A DNA stretch of 64,000 bases, taken from contig JAJFFK010000002.1 in the NCBI GenBank assembly GCA_021776655.1, forward strand, positions 1 to 64,000, written 5' to 3'. Of the stretch, positions 16,783 to 26,615 are shown piece by piece. The stretch is from Henriciella sp. Its GTDB lineage: Bacteria > Pseudomonadota > Alphaproteobacteria > Caulobacterales > Hyphomonadaceae. The notes under the pieces are model-generated. The model had not been told where the DNA came from. It searched no databases and saw nothing but the letters and a program-made list of their open reading frames with translations. Position 1 is the stretch's first letter. Every line of letters starts with the position of its first letter. Both the position numbers and the translations under genes were made by a program.

Positions 16783-17880
16783 TCATGCATCCATGACATC
16801 CTTCCAACCACTTGGCCCGTGCGGGCCGAGGCAAAGTTGTTCGAGGATGCCAATGCCCTCGCTGCCTTGACCATCCGGGCCAATGTGCGTGGCTTTGACG
16901 ATGGCTTGAATGTGCAAATTATCGGGTTGCTGCCACGCCATATTGTCCGGCGTAAAGTCCTCGCGCTCAATCGCATAGCCGCCTTTGAACGCACCGTGGC
17001 CCCAGGTCGGATGTCCGTAGCCAATGCCCTTCATTTGAAAGGTCGAGATCGGCTCATAAGTCACTTGATGCGGACGATCCTGCGCGTCGGTGAGCGTCAG
17101 ATGAGCCGAGGCGACGCGGCGCGACCCCTTACGCCATGTCACCTCCATTTGCGGGCGATTGAGGGGCAGGAGGTGCTCATTCTCAGCGCCGTCCATCGCC
17201 AACACAGCCCGCGTGTTCCAGGGCGAGCCCTGAGCATCTTCATTGACGTGAAAGAACAAGGACAGGTTCTCAAAATTGATCGGTGCCCACAGCCAATAGA
17301 ATTGCGGGATCTGTACTGGCACAGTCTCCTGGCTGTCGCTTGCCCCAATTGGGCGCACACCCCAAGAGCGATCACGGGTCCCGTAATAGTCAGCGATTTC
17401 AATCCGCTCACCGTCAATCGACATTGACCCGGTCCAGCGTCCATTCTGGGTCATCCGCGTGCAATCCATAATCATGCGCGGACCTTGGCGATAGGTGAAG
17501 CGCGGCTCTTCAATCGGAAAATGCCGCCCTTCGAACACCACATCCAACGCCAGGCCTTCGGCCTCATCCAGTTTCAAATGGATGCGCTTCAACGGCTCGA
17601 CCACATCCACCGATAGAGGCCCGACCTTGGTATCCATACGCTCCATGCAGAGTATGCGGCTGACATGAACTGAGCGCTGCACCCCGTCTTTCAGGATCGA
17701 CACCGCCCCGTCCATAATATTGAGATGCGGATAAACCCCGAACGACGCGGCGAAGAATATCGAGCCGTCTGCACTGTAGCCATTGAAGAAAAACCGGTCG
17801 TAGAAATTCCTGTCCGAGCCTGAATAGGCCACAGGTTCAGGCGTCTGGTGGATTGGATATTCATCGCCTTTGGTCAGCAT
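16783..17880 (-). CDS. CrtC/DUF7064-7065-like beta-rich protein
   Basis: A 365-residue soluble beta-rich protein. It resembles the two-domain DUF7065/DUF7064 proteins related to carotenoid hydratase CrtC and lipocalin-like folds. Seen are RNFYDRFFFNGYS, YYGTRDRSWGVRPIG in the middle, and GYGHPTWGHGAFKGGYAIERE near the end. Such proteins often lie next to the same phosphotransferase family, as here, suggesting a shared step on an acyl or isoprenoid compound. Function is otherwise unknown. No signal peptide is seen. Confidence 0.8.
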   Translation of the reverse strand: MLTKGDEYPIHQTPEPVAYSGSDRNFYDRFFFNGYSADGSIFFAASFGVYPHLNIMDGAVSILKDGVQRSVHVSRILCMERMDTKVGPLSVDVVEPLKRIHLKLDEAEGLALDVVFEGRHFPIEEPRFTYRQGPRMIMDCTRMTQNGRWTGSMSIDGERIEIADYYGTRDRSWGVRPIGASDSQETVPVQIPQFYWLWAPINFENLSLFFHVNEDAQGSPWNTRAVLAMDGAENEHLLPLNRPQMEVTWRKGSRRVASAHLTLTDAQDRPHQVTYEPISTFQMKGIGYGHPTWGHGAFKGGYAIEREDFTPDNMAWQQPDNLHIQAIVKATHIGPDGQGSEGIGILEQLCLGPHGPSGWKDVMDA

Positions 17881-17982
17881 TGTGTTCCCTTCCCTTACGC
17901 GACCTCTTGGCGGGTCTGACGGTTGATCTAAACTGGCCGGGAAGCGACATGGGCGTCAATGCCTGCCTTTAGGAAAACCAAG

Positions 17983-18402
17983 ATGACCAGCAAAGTGACC
18001 GCCGAAGATGTGAACAAGTTTTACGCCGAGCAATTTTCTGGACGCAGCGGCCAGGATCAGATTGTCGAAGTACGAGAAAACTATGCGCGTCTCCGGCAAG
18101 AGATTGGCCAGCAACACATTCGCCCCGGTAACTATATCTCAGGTCCGACTCAGATGGCGCTCGCCGATAGCGCCGCCTATGTCGCGATCTTCACCCGAAC
18201 CGGGATCGTTCCGATGGCGGTGACCTCAAGCCTGAACATAAACTTTCTGCGCCCATGTATCGGTGACGTCGTTGTCGCTGACGCCAGGATGATCAAATTC
18301 GGCAAAGCCCTTGCTGTGATCGAGGTTGATATTCGCATTGAAGGCGCCGATAAACCGTCCAGCCATGCGATCGTCACATATGCGATCCCATGGAAAGAAT
18401 AA
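17983..18402 (+). CDS. PaaI-like hotdog thioesterase
   Basis: About 139 residues in a single hotdog fold. The phrase GPTQMALADSAAYVAIFTRTG corresponds to the central helix of PaaI-type acyl-CoA thioesterases, followed by the strands MAVTSSLNINFLRPC and VVADARMIKFGKALAVIEVDI. ATG at 17983 has AGGA eight bases before it; the track ORF begins eight codons earlier. It is read away from the DUF7064-like gene across about 100 bases. Confidence 0.85.
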   Translation: MTSKVTAEDVNKFYAEQFSGRSGQDQIVEVRENYARLRQEIGQQHIRPGNYISGPTQMALADSAAYVAIFTRTGIVPMAVTSSLNINFLRPCIGDVVVADARMIKFGKALAVIEVDIRIEGADKPSSHAIVTYAIPWKE

Positions 18403-18564
18403 TCCACGCCCACTGCTCACAGGCCATGTCTTTCTTGACGCCCGCCGCCGCCGCGCCAAACGAGGGTGTAAACCGTTTTTGTCTCGAGATTACGTGATTT
18501 GACAGCTCGGCATGCCAAGTCCAGAAACATGCAGTAATATTGGATTCTATTGGGAGTTGCGAAT

Positions 18565-19359
18565 ATGCGTTCACTGTTTCTTATCCCAGCAATGACGTTG
18601 GCTCTATCAGCATGTCACGCACAAATTATTGGGACCGCACAAAGCCTTACCACGACTAAAACTGCCTCCCAGCAGCAAAGCCAGGAAGTGACTTTCAAAG
18701 CCGCCGACGGCGAAACAGTTTATGCTGATTTATACTGGGCGGCACAAAGTGAAAGCCAGCCTTTCATAATCCTGTTTCATCAAGCGGGCGCAAATGGGCG
18801 GGCCGAATATGCCGCCATCACGCCCAAACTCACGGCCCAAGGCTATAATGTGTTGCAGGTTGACCAACGCAGCGGTGGCTCTGTTTTCGGGTCTGAAAAC
18901 CGCACCGTGAAAGCGCGCGGCGGTAAGACCGATTATTGCGCCGCCTACTCTGATATGGAAGGCGCACTTTCTTACGTCCAAACACTGGACTCGAACGGCA
19001 AAATATTTGCGTGGGGCAGTTCATACAGCGCCGCCTTGTCACTGAAACTTGCGTCGGAACATGGCGAGGATCTCACAGGCGTCCTCTCGTTTTCTCCTGC
19101 GACGGGTAGCGGCATGGAGGCATGTGCTGCCAATAACTTTATCAGCGACGTTGACATTCCAGCCCTCGGCTTACGCCCTGAAAGTGAAATGGGCGCTGGT
19201 GGACAGGCGCAAAAAGCCAAGTATCTCAAACATGGCCTAGATTATTACACGGCCATAGGCGGCGTACATGGCTCTTCCATGCTCGACCCGGCCCGCGCCG
19301 AAAACGATGTAGAGCCAACGTGGATGGCCGTCTGGGCGTTTTTAGATACGCACAAGTAA
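18565..19359 (+). CDS. Alpha/beta hydrolase lipoprotein (DLH-like)
   Basis: About 264 residues with a signal peptide and lipobox LALSAC, so the protein is probably anchored in the envelope. The fold is an alpha/beta hydrolase: LFHQAGANGRAEYA for the oxyanion loop, nucleophile FAWGSSYSAAL, aspartate in the EMGAGG region and histidine in GGVHGSSML. The start at 18565 is preceded by GGGAG at eight bases. Substrate unknown; it resembles dienelactone-hydrolase or acetyl-esterase types. Confidence 0.82.
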   Translation: MRSLFLIPAMTLALSACHAQIIGTAQSLTTTKTASQQQSQEVTFKAADGETVYADLYWAAQSESQPFIILFHQAGANGRAEYAAITPKLTAQGYNVLQVDQRSGGSVFGSENRTVKARGGKTDYCAAYSDMEGALSYVQTLDSNGKIFAWGSSYSAALSLKLASEHGEDLTGVLSFSPATGSGMEACAANNFISDVDIPALGLRPESEMGAGGQAQKAKYLKHGLDYYTAIGGVHGSSMLDPARAENDVEPTWMAVWAFLDTHK

Positions 19360-19514
19360 GCTAGCCGCCAAAAAAGCGCGCAAGCGGGGGGTTGCGCCAT
19401 CACTCTCGCCAAGGCCCCGGAGCAATCACATTTCGCGGCGTCACCCCTCGCCAGCGCGCCTTACGCGGCCTACACAGGCGCGAAACCAGCCACACACAAG
19501 CAGGAACCCTCGCC

Positions 19515-20282
19515 ATGAGCCTATTTGATCTCACCGGAAAAACCGCCATCATCACGGGCTCATCGCGCGGGATTGGCAAAGCCATTGCCGAGCAGATGGC
19601 GGCGCATGGCGCAAACGTCACAATCAGCTCCCGCAAGCCCGGCCCGTGCCAGGAGGTTGCTGCAGCGATTAACGACCAATATGGCGACGGCAAAGCAATT
19701 GCGGTACCGGCCAATATCTCCTCAAAGGAAGAGTTGCAGCGCATGGTCGACGCAACCAACGAAGCGTTCGGCAAGATCGACATCGTCGTCTGTAACGCCG
19801 CCTCGAACCCTTATTACGGCCCGCTCGGTGAGATTTCCGATGAGGCGTTTTCGAAAATTCTGTCGAACAATATCATCTCGAACAATTGGCTGATCAATAT
19901 GTGCGTGCCGAGCATGCGGACCCGTAAAGACGGCGCTGTGATCATTGTCAGTTCAATCGGCGGCCTGCGCGGCTCGCCAATGATCGGCGCATACAACATC
20001 TCGAAAGCCGCCGACTTCCAGCTCGCCCGCAATCTCGCGGTTGAGTATGGCCGCGACAATGTCCGCGTGAACTGTATCGCGCCGGGCCTGATCAAGACTG
20101 ATTTCGCCAAGGCATTGTGGGACAATCCGGATACGCTGAAACGCTCACTTGCGGGCACGCCAATGAAACGGATTGGTGAGCCGATTGAGCTGGCAGGCGC
20201 GGCGGTGTATCTGGCCTCGGCAGCTGGCGCTTACACCACAGGCCAAACGATCGTCGTCGATGGCGGCGCAACGGTGACTTAA
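19515..20282 (+). CDS. Short-chain dehydrogenase/reductase
   Basis: 255 residues from the ATG at 19515, which begins the usual MSLFDLTGKTAIITG. The track ORF extends upstream without merit. Cofactor motif TGSSRGIG, CNAASNPYYG in place of NNAG, SSIGG, and the YNISK catalytic pair are present. The C-terminal TGQTIVVDGGATVT is standard. This subgroup often carries out NAD(P)-linked oxidation of hydroxyacyl or alcohol compounds; close neighbours (thioesterase, PNPOx) give no sharper clue. Confidence 0.93.
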   Translation: MSLFDLTGKTAIITGSSRGIGKAIAEQMAAHGANVTISSRKPGPCQEVAAAINDQYGDGKAIAVPANISSKEELQRMVDATNEAFGKIDIVVCNAASNPYYGPLGEISDEAFSKILSNNIISNNWLINMCVPSMRTRKDGAVIIVSSIGGLRGSPMIGAYNISKAADFQLARNLAVEYGRDNVRVNCIAPGLIKTDFAKALWDNPDTLKRSLAGTPMKRIGEPIELAGAAVYLASAAGAYTTGQTIVVDGGATVT

Positions 20283-20299
20283 ACAGCCATGCCGATTGT

Positions 20300-20315
20300 C
20301 CCCGCGCAGGCGGGG
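20300..20315. repeat. Hairpin repeat CCCCGC-GCAG-GCGGGG
   Basis: A six-base GC stem with the same loop as the hairpin at 559-580. Followed 37 bases later by a sister copy with loop CTAC. Confidence 0.7.
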
Positions 20316-20351
20316 ATCTCGTGCCACACCCCCGACCCTGCTGAACAAGGT

Positions 20352-20367
20352 CCCCGCCTACGCGGGG
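20352..20367. repeat. Hairpin repeat CCCCGC-CTAC-GCGGGG
   Basis: A sister of the hairpin at 20300, with the CTAC loop also seen at 680-701. It lies just before the ribosome site of the next gene and explains the artificial N-terminal extension of the track ORF that starts at 20296. Confidence 0.7.
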
Positions 20368-20382
20368 ATGAGCGGAGATTAT

Positions 20383-20895
20383 ATGACCCGAACCGTCCTG
20401 TCATCACAGCAACAAGTCTTCTTCGATCGCCTCAAAAGCGGTGAGTGGGCCCCGCCACCGGGCATCGCCAATCTTGGCATCACCCCGCAGCTTTGGCTCA
20501 AACAGGTCTCTTATGGCCGGATTGTCTATGAATGGCCGAATGACGGCTCGCGTGATATCGGGCCGGGCCGTGTCTTCGGCGGCTGGATCGCCGCACTCAG
20601 CGATCATATCGTCTCGATGACTATGGCCAGCGCGCTTGAGGATGGTGAATGGTTCACCACCACAGAGCTGACCACGCGCATGTTCCGACCGATGCAGCAA
20701 GGCCTGATCCGGATCGAAGGTTGTCTGATCAATCGTGGCCGCACCACCGGCTTTGTCGAAGCTGATTTCACCGATACGCGCGGCAAGCTCGTCGCCCGTG
20801 CCAGCGCTGCCAAGGCGATCCGGGCAATGGAAGAGTTGCGCGGACCAGAAGCCGAAGAGCTACGCAAACGTAGAACCGGCGCGCCTTCGGAATAA
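20383..20895 (+). CDS. PaaI-like hotdog thioesterase
   Basis: 170 residues from the ATG at 20383, which has GGAG nearby; the upstream 29 codons of the track ORF are repeat-derived. The central helix GGWIAALSDHIVSMTMA and strands TTELTTRMFRPMQQGLIRIEG fit the PaaI/YbgC hotdog fold. It would cleave acyl-CoA thioesters. It lies in a run of plus-strand genes with the SDR and the PNPOx-like protein. Confidence 0.82.
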   Translation: MTRTVLSSQQQVFFDRLKSGEWAPPPGIANLGITPQLWLKQVSYGRIVYEWPNDGSRDIGPGRVFGGWIAALSDHIVSMTMASALEDGEWFTTTELTTRMFRPMQQGLIRIEGCLINRGRTTGFVEADFTDTRGKLVARASAAKAIRAMEELRGPEAEELRKRRTGAPSE

Positions 20896-20968
20896 GTCTT
20901 ATCGCGATCTTGTCATTGCGCAGCGATCGCTAATCACCAAATATGCGGCAACCTTCAAGGAGCCCGTG

Positions 20969-21586
20969 ATGAAACAGTATGGCGAGATCGTCTTCACGAC
21001 CCAAGTCAAAGCTGAACAGGCGCGGCACGGTTCGCGTGATGGCTATGCCGGGATGACAGCGCGGCCCGCTCCTGACGGTCTTGGCGAGGCGGAGGCGGCC
21101 TTCATCCAGGCGCGTGACAGTTTCTATATGGCCACTGTTTCTGAGGAAGGCTGGCCCTATGTGCAGCATCGCGGCGGCCCGGCTGGGTTCCTGAAAATCC
21201 TGTCGCCAAACCGTTTGGGTTTCGCCGACTATCGCGGCAATCGCCAATATGTCTCAACCGGAAACCTGAAAACCGACAGACGGATATCGCTTTTCCTGAT
21301 GGATTATCCTAATCGCCGCCGCCTGAAACTGCTTGGACATGCGACCACGCAAGCGGCTGAGGATGACCCTCAACTCGCCGAGGAGCTTGCGCTTGAGGGA
21401 CAGGGCAAAGTCGAGCGCCTATTCTCAATCGAGGTCGAGGCGTTTGACTGGAATTGCCCGCAATTCATTACGCCTAGATACACCGAGCCGGAATTAGCGG
21501 CGCACCTGTCGCCAATGATCGACGAGCTGCAGACTTTGCGTCAGGAGAATGCGTTTCTGCGCCAAGAGGCTAGCGACAAGGGCTAA
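20969..21586 (+). CDS. PNPOx-fold flavin-binding protein
   Basis: 205 residues from an ATG preceded by AAGGAG. The split-barrel of the pyridoxamine 5'-phosphate oxidase superfamily is seen: FIQARDSFYMATVSEEGWPY, QHRGGPAGFLKIL, FADYRGNRQYVSTGNL, RISLFLMDYPNRRRLKLLGHA. It likely binds FMN or F420/heme. A short heptad-like C-terminal helix (MIDELQTLRQENAFLRQE) may promote dimers. It is not the pyridoxine biosynthesis enzyme PdxH; the substrate is unknown. Confidence 0.88.
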   Translation: MKQYGEIVFTTQVKAEQARHGSRDGYAGMTARPAPDGLGEAEAAFIQARDSFYMATVSEEGWPYVQHRGGPAGFLKILSPNRLGFADYRGNRQYVSTGNLKTDRRISLFLMDYPNRRRLKLLGHATTQAAEDDPQLAEELALEGQGKVERLFSIEVEAFDWNCPQFITPRYTEPELAAHLSPMIDELQTLRQENAFLRQEASDKG

Positions 21587-21674
21587 CGCGGTTTTTTGTT
21601 AAGCAAAAAATACAGACATTTCTCTGACCAGAGTGTTGACGCAGCGCCGCGCCATCCCTAACTCCACGCCATCG

Positions 21675-21701
21675 TTAGCAGACGAAGGGTGCGAGTGCCA
21701 A
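21675..21701 (+). promoter_or_regulatory. CIRCE-like element before groES
   Basis: TTAGCAGAC-N9-GAGTGCCAA matches the HrcA operator TTAGCACTC-N9-GAGTGCTAA at 7 of 9 and 8 of 9 arm positions with exactly nine bases between. It lies 56 bases before the groES start. A TTGACG at 21636-21641 upstream could be part of the promoter. hrcA itself is not in the window. Confidence 0.7.
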
Positions 21702-21757
21702 AACTCGTATCGAGCTGACGGACCTAACATTATCAACTGACGAACAAGGGTACATCC

Positions 21758-22048
21758 ATGAAGTTCCGTCCATTACACGACCGCGTGCTCGTCCGCCGCG
21801 TAGAAGAAGCAACAAAAACCGCTGGTGGGATCATCATCCCTGATACAGCCACTGAGAAACCACAAGAAGGCGAGATTATCGCCATCGGTACTGGTACGCT
21901 TGATGACAATGGCAAGCGCGTCGCACTCGACGTCAAAAAGGGCGACAAAATCCTGTTTGGCAAATGGGGCGGTACCGAGGTTACGGTTGACGGCGAAGAG
22001 CTGCTGATCATGAAAGAAAGCGACATTATGGGGATCATTGAAAGCTAA
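21758..22048 (+). CDS. groES: Co-chaperonin GroES
   Basis: A 96-residue co-chaperonin, full length. [16 protein letters not shown] at the start, the mobile loop [18 protein letters not shown] and the C-terminal ILIMKES-like end ([15 protein letters not shown]) are all present. It caps GroEL in the ATP-dependent folding cycle. First gene of the heat-shock unit under the CIRCE-like box; groEL begins 109 bases downstream. Confidence 0.98.
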   Translation: MKFRPLHDRVLVRRVEEATKTAGGIIIPDTATEKPQEGEIIAIGTGTLDDNGKRVALDVKKGDKILFGKWGGTEVTVDGEELLIMKESDIMGIIES

Positions 22049-22070
22049 GCTTTCAGCCCACGCTCTCTAA

Positions 22071-23798
<1,728 letters not shown>

Positions 23799-23833
23799 GC
23801 TGCGCCAGCAGCTCTAGCCCTAAACCAACAAGA

Positions 23834-23863
23834 AAGGGCGGCTCTTCACGAGCCGCCCTTTTT
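23834..23863 (+). terminator. Rho-independent terminator after groEL
   Basis: An 11-bp perfect stem AAGGGCGGCTC/GAGCCGCCCTT with loop TTCAC and a following T-run. It lies 36 bases after the groEL stop and ends the groESL unit. Confidence 0.93.
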
Positions 23864-24021
23864 GCATCTGCAAACCTGATCAAGTGCTGAAAGTGAGTGA
23901 GAGGAAACGCAACTCAACAAGCGTGCAAATACAATCTGGTGATCATGCGAACTCCTGTTTCGAAGCTGTCATAGCATCCTCTACTGTCATTTTGTGTCAG
24001 CAGCGTATAGTAACTTGCAGC

Positions 24022-24705
24022 ATGGCCCGTTCTGATCGCCTTCTCCAGCTTATGCAGTGCCTGCGCACGTTCCACCCGCCGGTTCAGGCCGGATCGCTTG
24101 CCGAGGAACTTGGCGTTTCCGTGCGCACAATCTATCGCGACATCAATGCGCTGCGCCGTTCGGGTGCGCTGATCGATGGCGAAGCCGGTTATGGCTACAC
24201 ATTGCAAGAAGACCCGGCACTGCCGCCAATGATGTTCAGCCGTGACGAGATGGAGGCGCTTGTCCTGGGCCTGCGTGAGGTGATGCAAGTGGCTGATCCT
24301 GTGCTGGCCAAGGCGGCGGGCAATGCCCAATCGAAATTGCGCGCCAGCCTACCGGCCCATATGCGCGCCGAGTTTGAGCACGCAGTGCTATATGCCAAAC
24401 GGTTTGCAGAGCGCCCTGTTATCACTATTGATATCGAGCAATTGCGCGACGCCACGCGGCAGGAAATCGCCATTGATATCGACTATCGCGACCAGACCGA
24501 CGCCGCGACACAGCGGACGATCTTGCCGCTGGCTATGGTGTTTTACGAAAAGGCCTTGGTTCTGCTCGCCTGGTGCAATTTGCGCAATGACTTCCGGTCT
24601 TTCCGAATTGATCGCATTCAGGCGTTCACCCAAACGGAACACTCATTTCGGCCGCGACGAGTGGCGCTGCTGCGCGAATATCTCGATCAACTCAACAATT
24701 GCTGA
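24022..24705 (+). CDS. YafY-type WYL-domain transcriptional regulator
   Basis: 227 residues from the ATG before ARSDRLLQLMQCL. An N-terminal HTH of the HTH_11/DeoR type (AEELGVSVRTIYRDINALR) is followed by a WYL domain, seen in TILPLAMVFYEKALVLLAWC and FRSFRIDRIQAF. Such regulators sense a small ligand or nucleic acid through the WYL fold. It stands between the groESL terminator and the CoA-transferase genes and could control the latter, though this is only position-based. Confidence 0.9.
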   Translation: MARSDRLLQLMQCLRTFHPPVQAGSLAEELGVSVRTIYRDINALRRSGALIDGEAGYGYTLQEDPALPPMMFSRDEMEALVLGLREVMQVADPVLAKAAGNAQSKLRASLPAHMRAEFEHAVLYAKRFAERPVITIDIEQLRDATRQEIAIDIDYRDQTDAATQRTILPLAMVFYEKALVLLAWCNLRNDFRSFRIDRIQAFTQTEHSFRPRRVALLREYLDQLNNC

Positions 24706-24765
24706 CCAAGAAGCCGCGCGTAAAACAGGTTGCAACGACAACCTTTACGCTTGTAGATCATCGCT

Positions 24766-25470
24766 ATGAGCAAAGTCTACGAAAATGCATCCGCCGCCCT
24801 TGAGGGCCTGACCTTTGACGGCATGACGGTGATGTCTGGCGGGTTTGGCCTGTGCGGCATTCCAGAGCTGAGTATAGCGGCGCTGGTCGCCTGCGGTGTC
24901 AAAGACCTGACCTTTATTTCGAACAATGCCGGGGTTGATGGTTTTGGTCTCGGGCAGCTGCTGGAAACACGGCAAGTCAAGAAAATGATCTCGTCTTATG
25001 TCGGCGAGAACAAGGAGTTTGAGCGCCAATACCTGTCGGGCGAGCTGGAGCTCGAATTCAACCCGCAAGGCACATTGGCCGAGCGTTGCCGGGCCGGCGG
25101 CGCGGGCATTCCCGGCTTCTATACCAAGACCGGCGTCGGCACGATCATCGCTGACGGCAAGGAGCACAAAGACTTCAATGGCGAGACTTATATCCTTGAG
25201 ACCGGCCTCACCGCAGACCTGTCTATCGTCAAGGCGCAAGTCGCCGATACGCAGGGCAATCTGATCTACAACAAGACCGCACGCAACTTCAATCCGATGA
25301 TGGCGATGGCGGGTAAGATCACGGTTGCCGAGGTCGAAGAGATCGTGCCCATCGGCGACTTGGACCCAGACCAGATCCACACGCCCGGCGTGTTCGTGCA
25401 ACGCATCATCAAAGGCGTGCATGAGAAACGGATCGAACAGCGCACGGTGCGCCAGCGGGAGCATATGTAA
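24766..25470 (+). CDS. scoA: 3-oxoacid CoA-transferase subunit A
   Basis: A 234-residue alpha subunit of succinyl-CoA:3-oxoacid CoA-transferase. [10 protein letters not shown] near residue 25 and [14 protein letters not shown] are typical, as is [19 protein letters not shown]. With subunit B it moves CoA from succinyl-CoA to acetoacetate or a related 3-oxoacid. The stop overlaps the ATG of the next gene by one base (TAATG), so both are made together. Confidence 0.96.
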   Translation: MSKVYENASAALEGLTFDGMTVMSGGFGLCGIPELSIAALVACGVKDLTFISNNAGVDGFGLGQLLETRQVKKMISSYVGENKEFERQYLSGELELEFNPQGTLAERCRAGGAGIPGFYTKTGVGTIIADGKEHKDFNGETYILETGLTADLSIVKAQVADTQGNLIYNKTARNFNPMMAMAGKITVAEVEEIVPIGDLDPDQIHTPGVFVQRIIKGVHEKRIEQRTVRQREHM

Positions 25471-26099
25471 TGGCCTGGACACGCGATGAGATGGCGGCGC
25501 GCGCAGCGCAAGAGCTGCATGACGGCTTCTATGTCAATCTTGGCATCGGCATCCCGACGCTGGTCGCCAATCACATTCCTGACGGGGTTGATGTCACGCT
25601 GCAGAGCGAGAATGGCATGCTCGGCATGGGTCCATTCCCGTTTGAGGGTGAGGAAGACCCTGACCTGATCAATGCTGGCAAACAGACGATCACGACCCTG
25701 CGCCGCTCCTCGTTTTTCGATAGCGCCACCAGTTTTGCGATGATCCGTGGTGGCCATATCGACCTGTCCATTCTCGGCGCAATGGAAGTGGCTGAGAATG
25801 GCGATCTCGCCAATTGGATGATCCCCGGCAAGATGGTCAAAGGTATGGGCGGCGCGATGGATCTGGTCGCGGGCGTCAAGCGCTGTATCGTGACCATGGA
25901 TCACACCAATCGCAAGGGCGAGAGCAAGCTGCTCAAGGCCTGCACCCTGCCGCTGACCGGTCAGAAATGCATCGACATGATCATCACCGATCTCGGCGTG
26001 TTTGATGTGGTGCCGGGCGGCCTGAAAGTGACAGAACTGGCACCGGATGTAATGCTGGATGAGGTCAAGGCGAAGACAGAAGCAACGCTGGTCGGTTAG
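25470..26099 (+). CDS. scoB: 3-oxoacid CoA-transferase subunit B
   Basis: A 209-residue beta subunit. The catalytic glutamate lies in [12 protein letters not shown], where it forms the CoA thioester intermediate. [15 protein letters not shown] and [15 protein letters not shown] are family signatures. Translationally coupled to subunit A. A repeat hairpin follows and could end the unit. Confidence 0.96.
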   Translation: MAWTRDEMAARAAQELHDGFYVNLGIGIPTLVANHIPDGVDVTLQSENGMLGMGPFPFEGEEDPDLINAGKQTITTLRRSSFFDSATSFAMIRGGHIDLSILGAMEVAENGDLANWMIPGKMVKGMGGAMDLVAGVKRCIVTMDHTNRKGESKLLKACTLPLTGQKCIDMIITDLGVFDVVPGGLKVTELAPDVMLDEVKAKTEATLVG

Positions 26100-26104
26100 C
26101 GCGC

Positions 26105-26187
26105 TGTCCCGGACTTGACCCGGAATATCTCGCCAAGCAAACGGAGCTGACCGCAAGAGACCCCGGATCAAGTCCGGGGCAATCGGA
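26105..26187. repeat. Inverted pair of GGACTTGA hairpin repeats
   Basis: Two copies face each other: CCCGGACTTGACCCGG near 26108 and CCCCGGA-TCAAG-TCCGGGG at 26161-26179. The second copy with its flanks (26157-26187) recurs at 58055-58085 with five changes, four of which are compensating changes in the stem. Lies between scoB and the YjdM gene. Confidence 0.75.
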
Positions 26188-26191
26188 ATAT

Positions 26192-26530
26192 ATGATGAGC
26201 GACCTACCACCCTGCCCGAGCTGTAGCTCGGCCTATACTTACGAAGACGGCGCGCTTTTGGTCTGCCCCGAATGCGCGCATGAATGGTCAACTGACGCGT
26301 CTCTCGACCCAGACGCAAAAGTCTTCAAGGACGCCAATGGCAATACGCTGGTCGATGGCGACACGGTGACGGTGATCAAAGATTTGAAAGTCAAAGGCGC
26401 GTCTCTGGTGGTCAAAGTCGGCACCAAAGTGACCAATATCCGACTGATCGACGGTGATCACGATATTGATTGTAAAATCCCCGGTATCGGCCCGATGCAG
26501 CTGAAAACCCAGTTCGTCAAAAAGGCTTAA
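26192..26530 (+). CDS. yjdM: YjdM (PhnA-like) zinc-ribbon protein
   Basis: A 112-residue protein of the YjdM/PhnA family. An N-terminal zinc ribbon with CPSC and CPEC pairs (residues about 8-30, ending in CAHEWS) is followed by the small beta domain [16 protein letters not shown] and [24 protein letters not shown]. The name alkylphosphonate utilisation protein is historical; a role in phosphonate use is not established and no phn genes are near. Two ATG codons in a row; either may start. Confidence 0.93.
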   Translation: MMSDLPPCPSCSSAYTYEDGALLVCPECAHEWSTDASLDPDAKVFKDANGNTLVDGDTVTVIKDLKVKGASLVVKVGTKVTNIRLIDGDHDIDCKIPGIGPMQLKTQFVKKA

Positions 26531-26615
26531 AGCGCGCGCTTCCCCCCACGGCAGTGATTGAACCGCGCGCCCGATCCCGTATCCTTTGCCTGTCACCGAA
26601 GATGGAAACCAAGCC

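Noticed and set aside
25266-26318. 350-codon minus-strand ORF over scoAB
   Set aside because: Antisense shadow of two well-recognised CoA-transferase genes; no family features.
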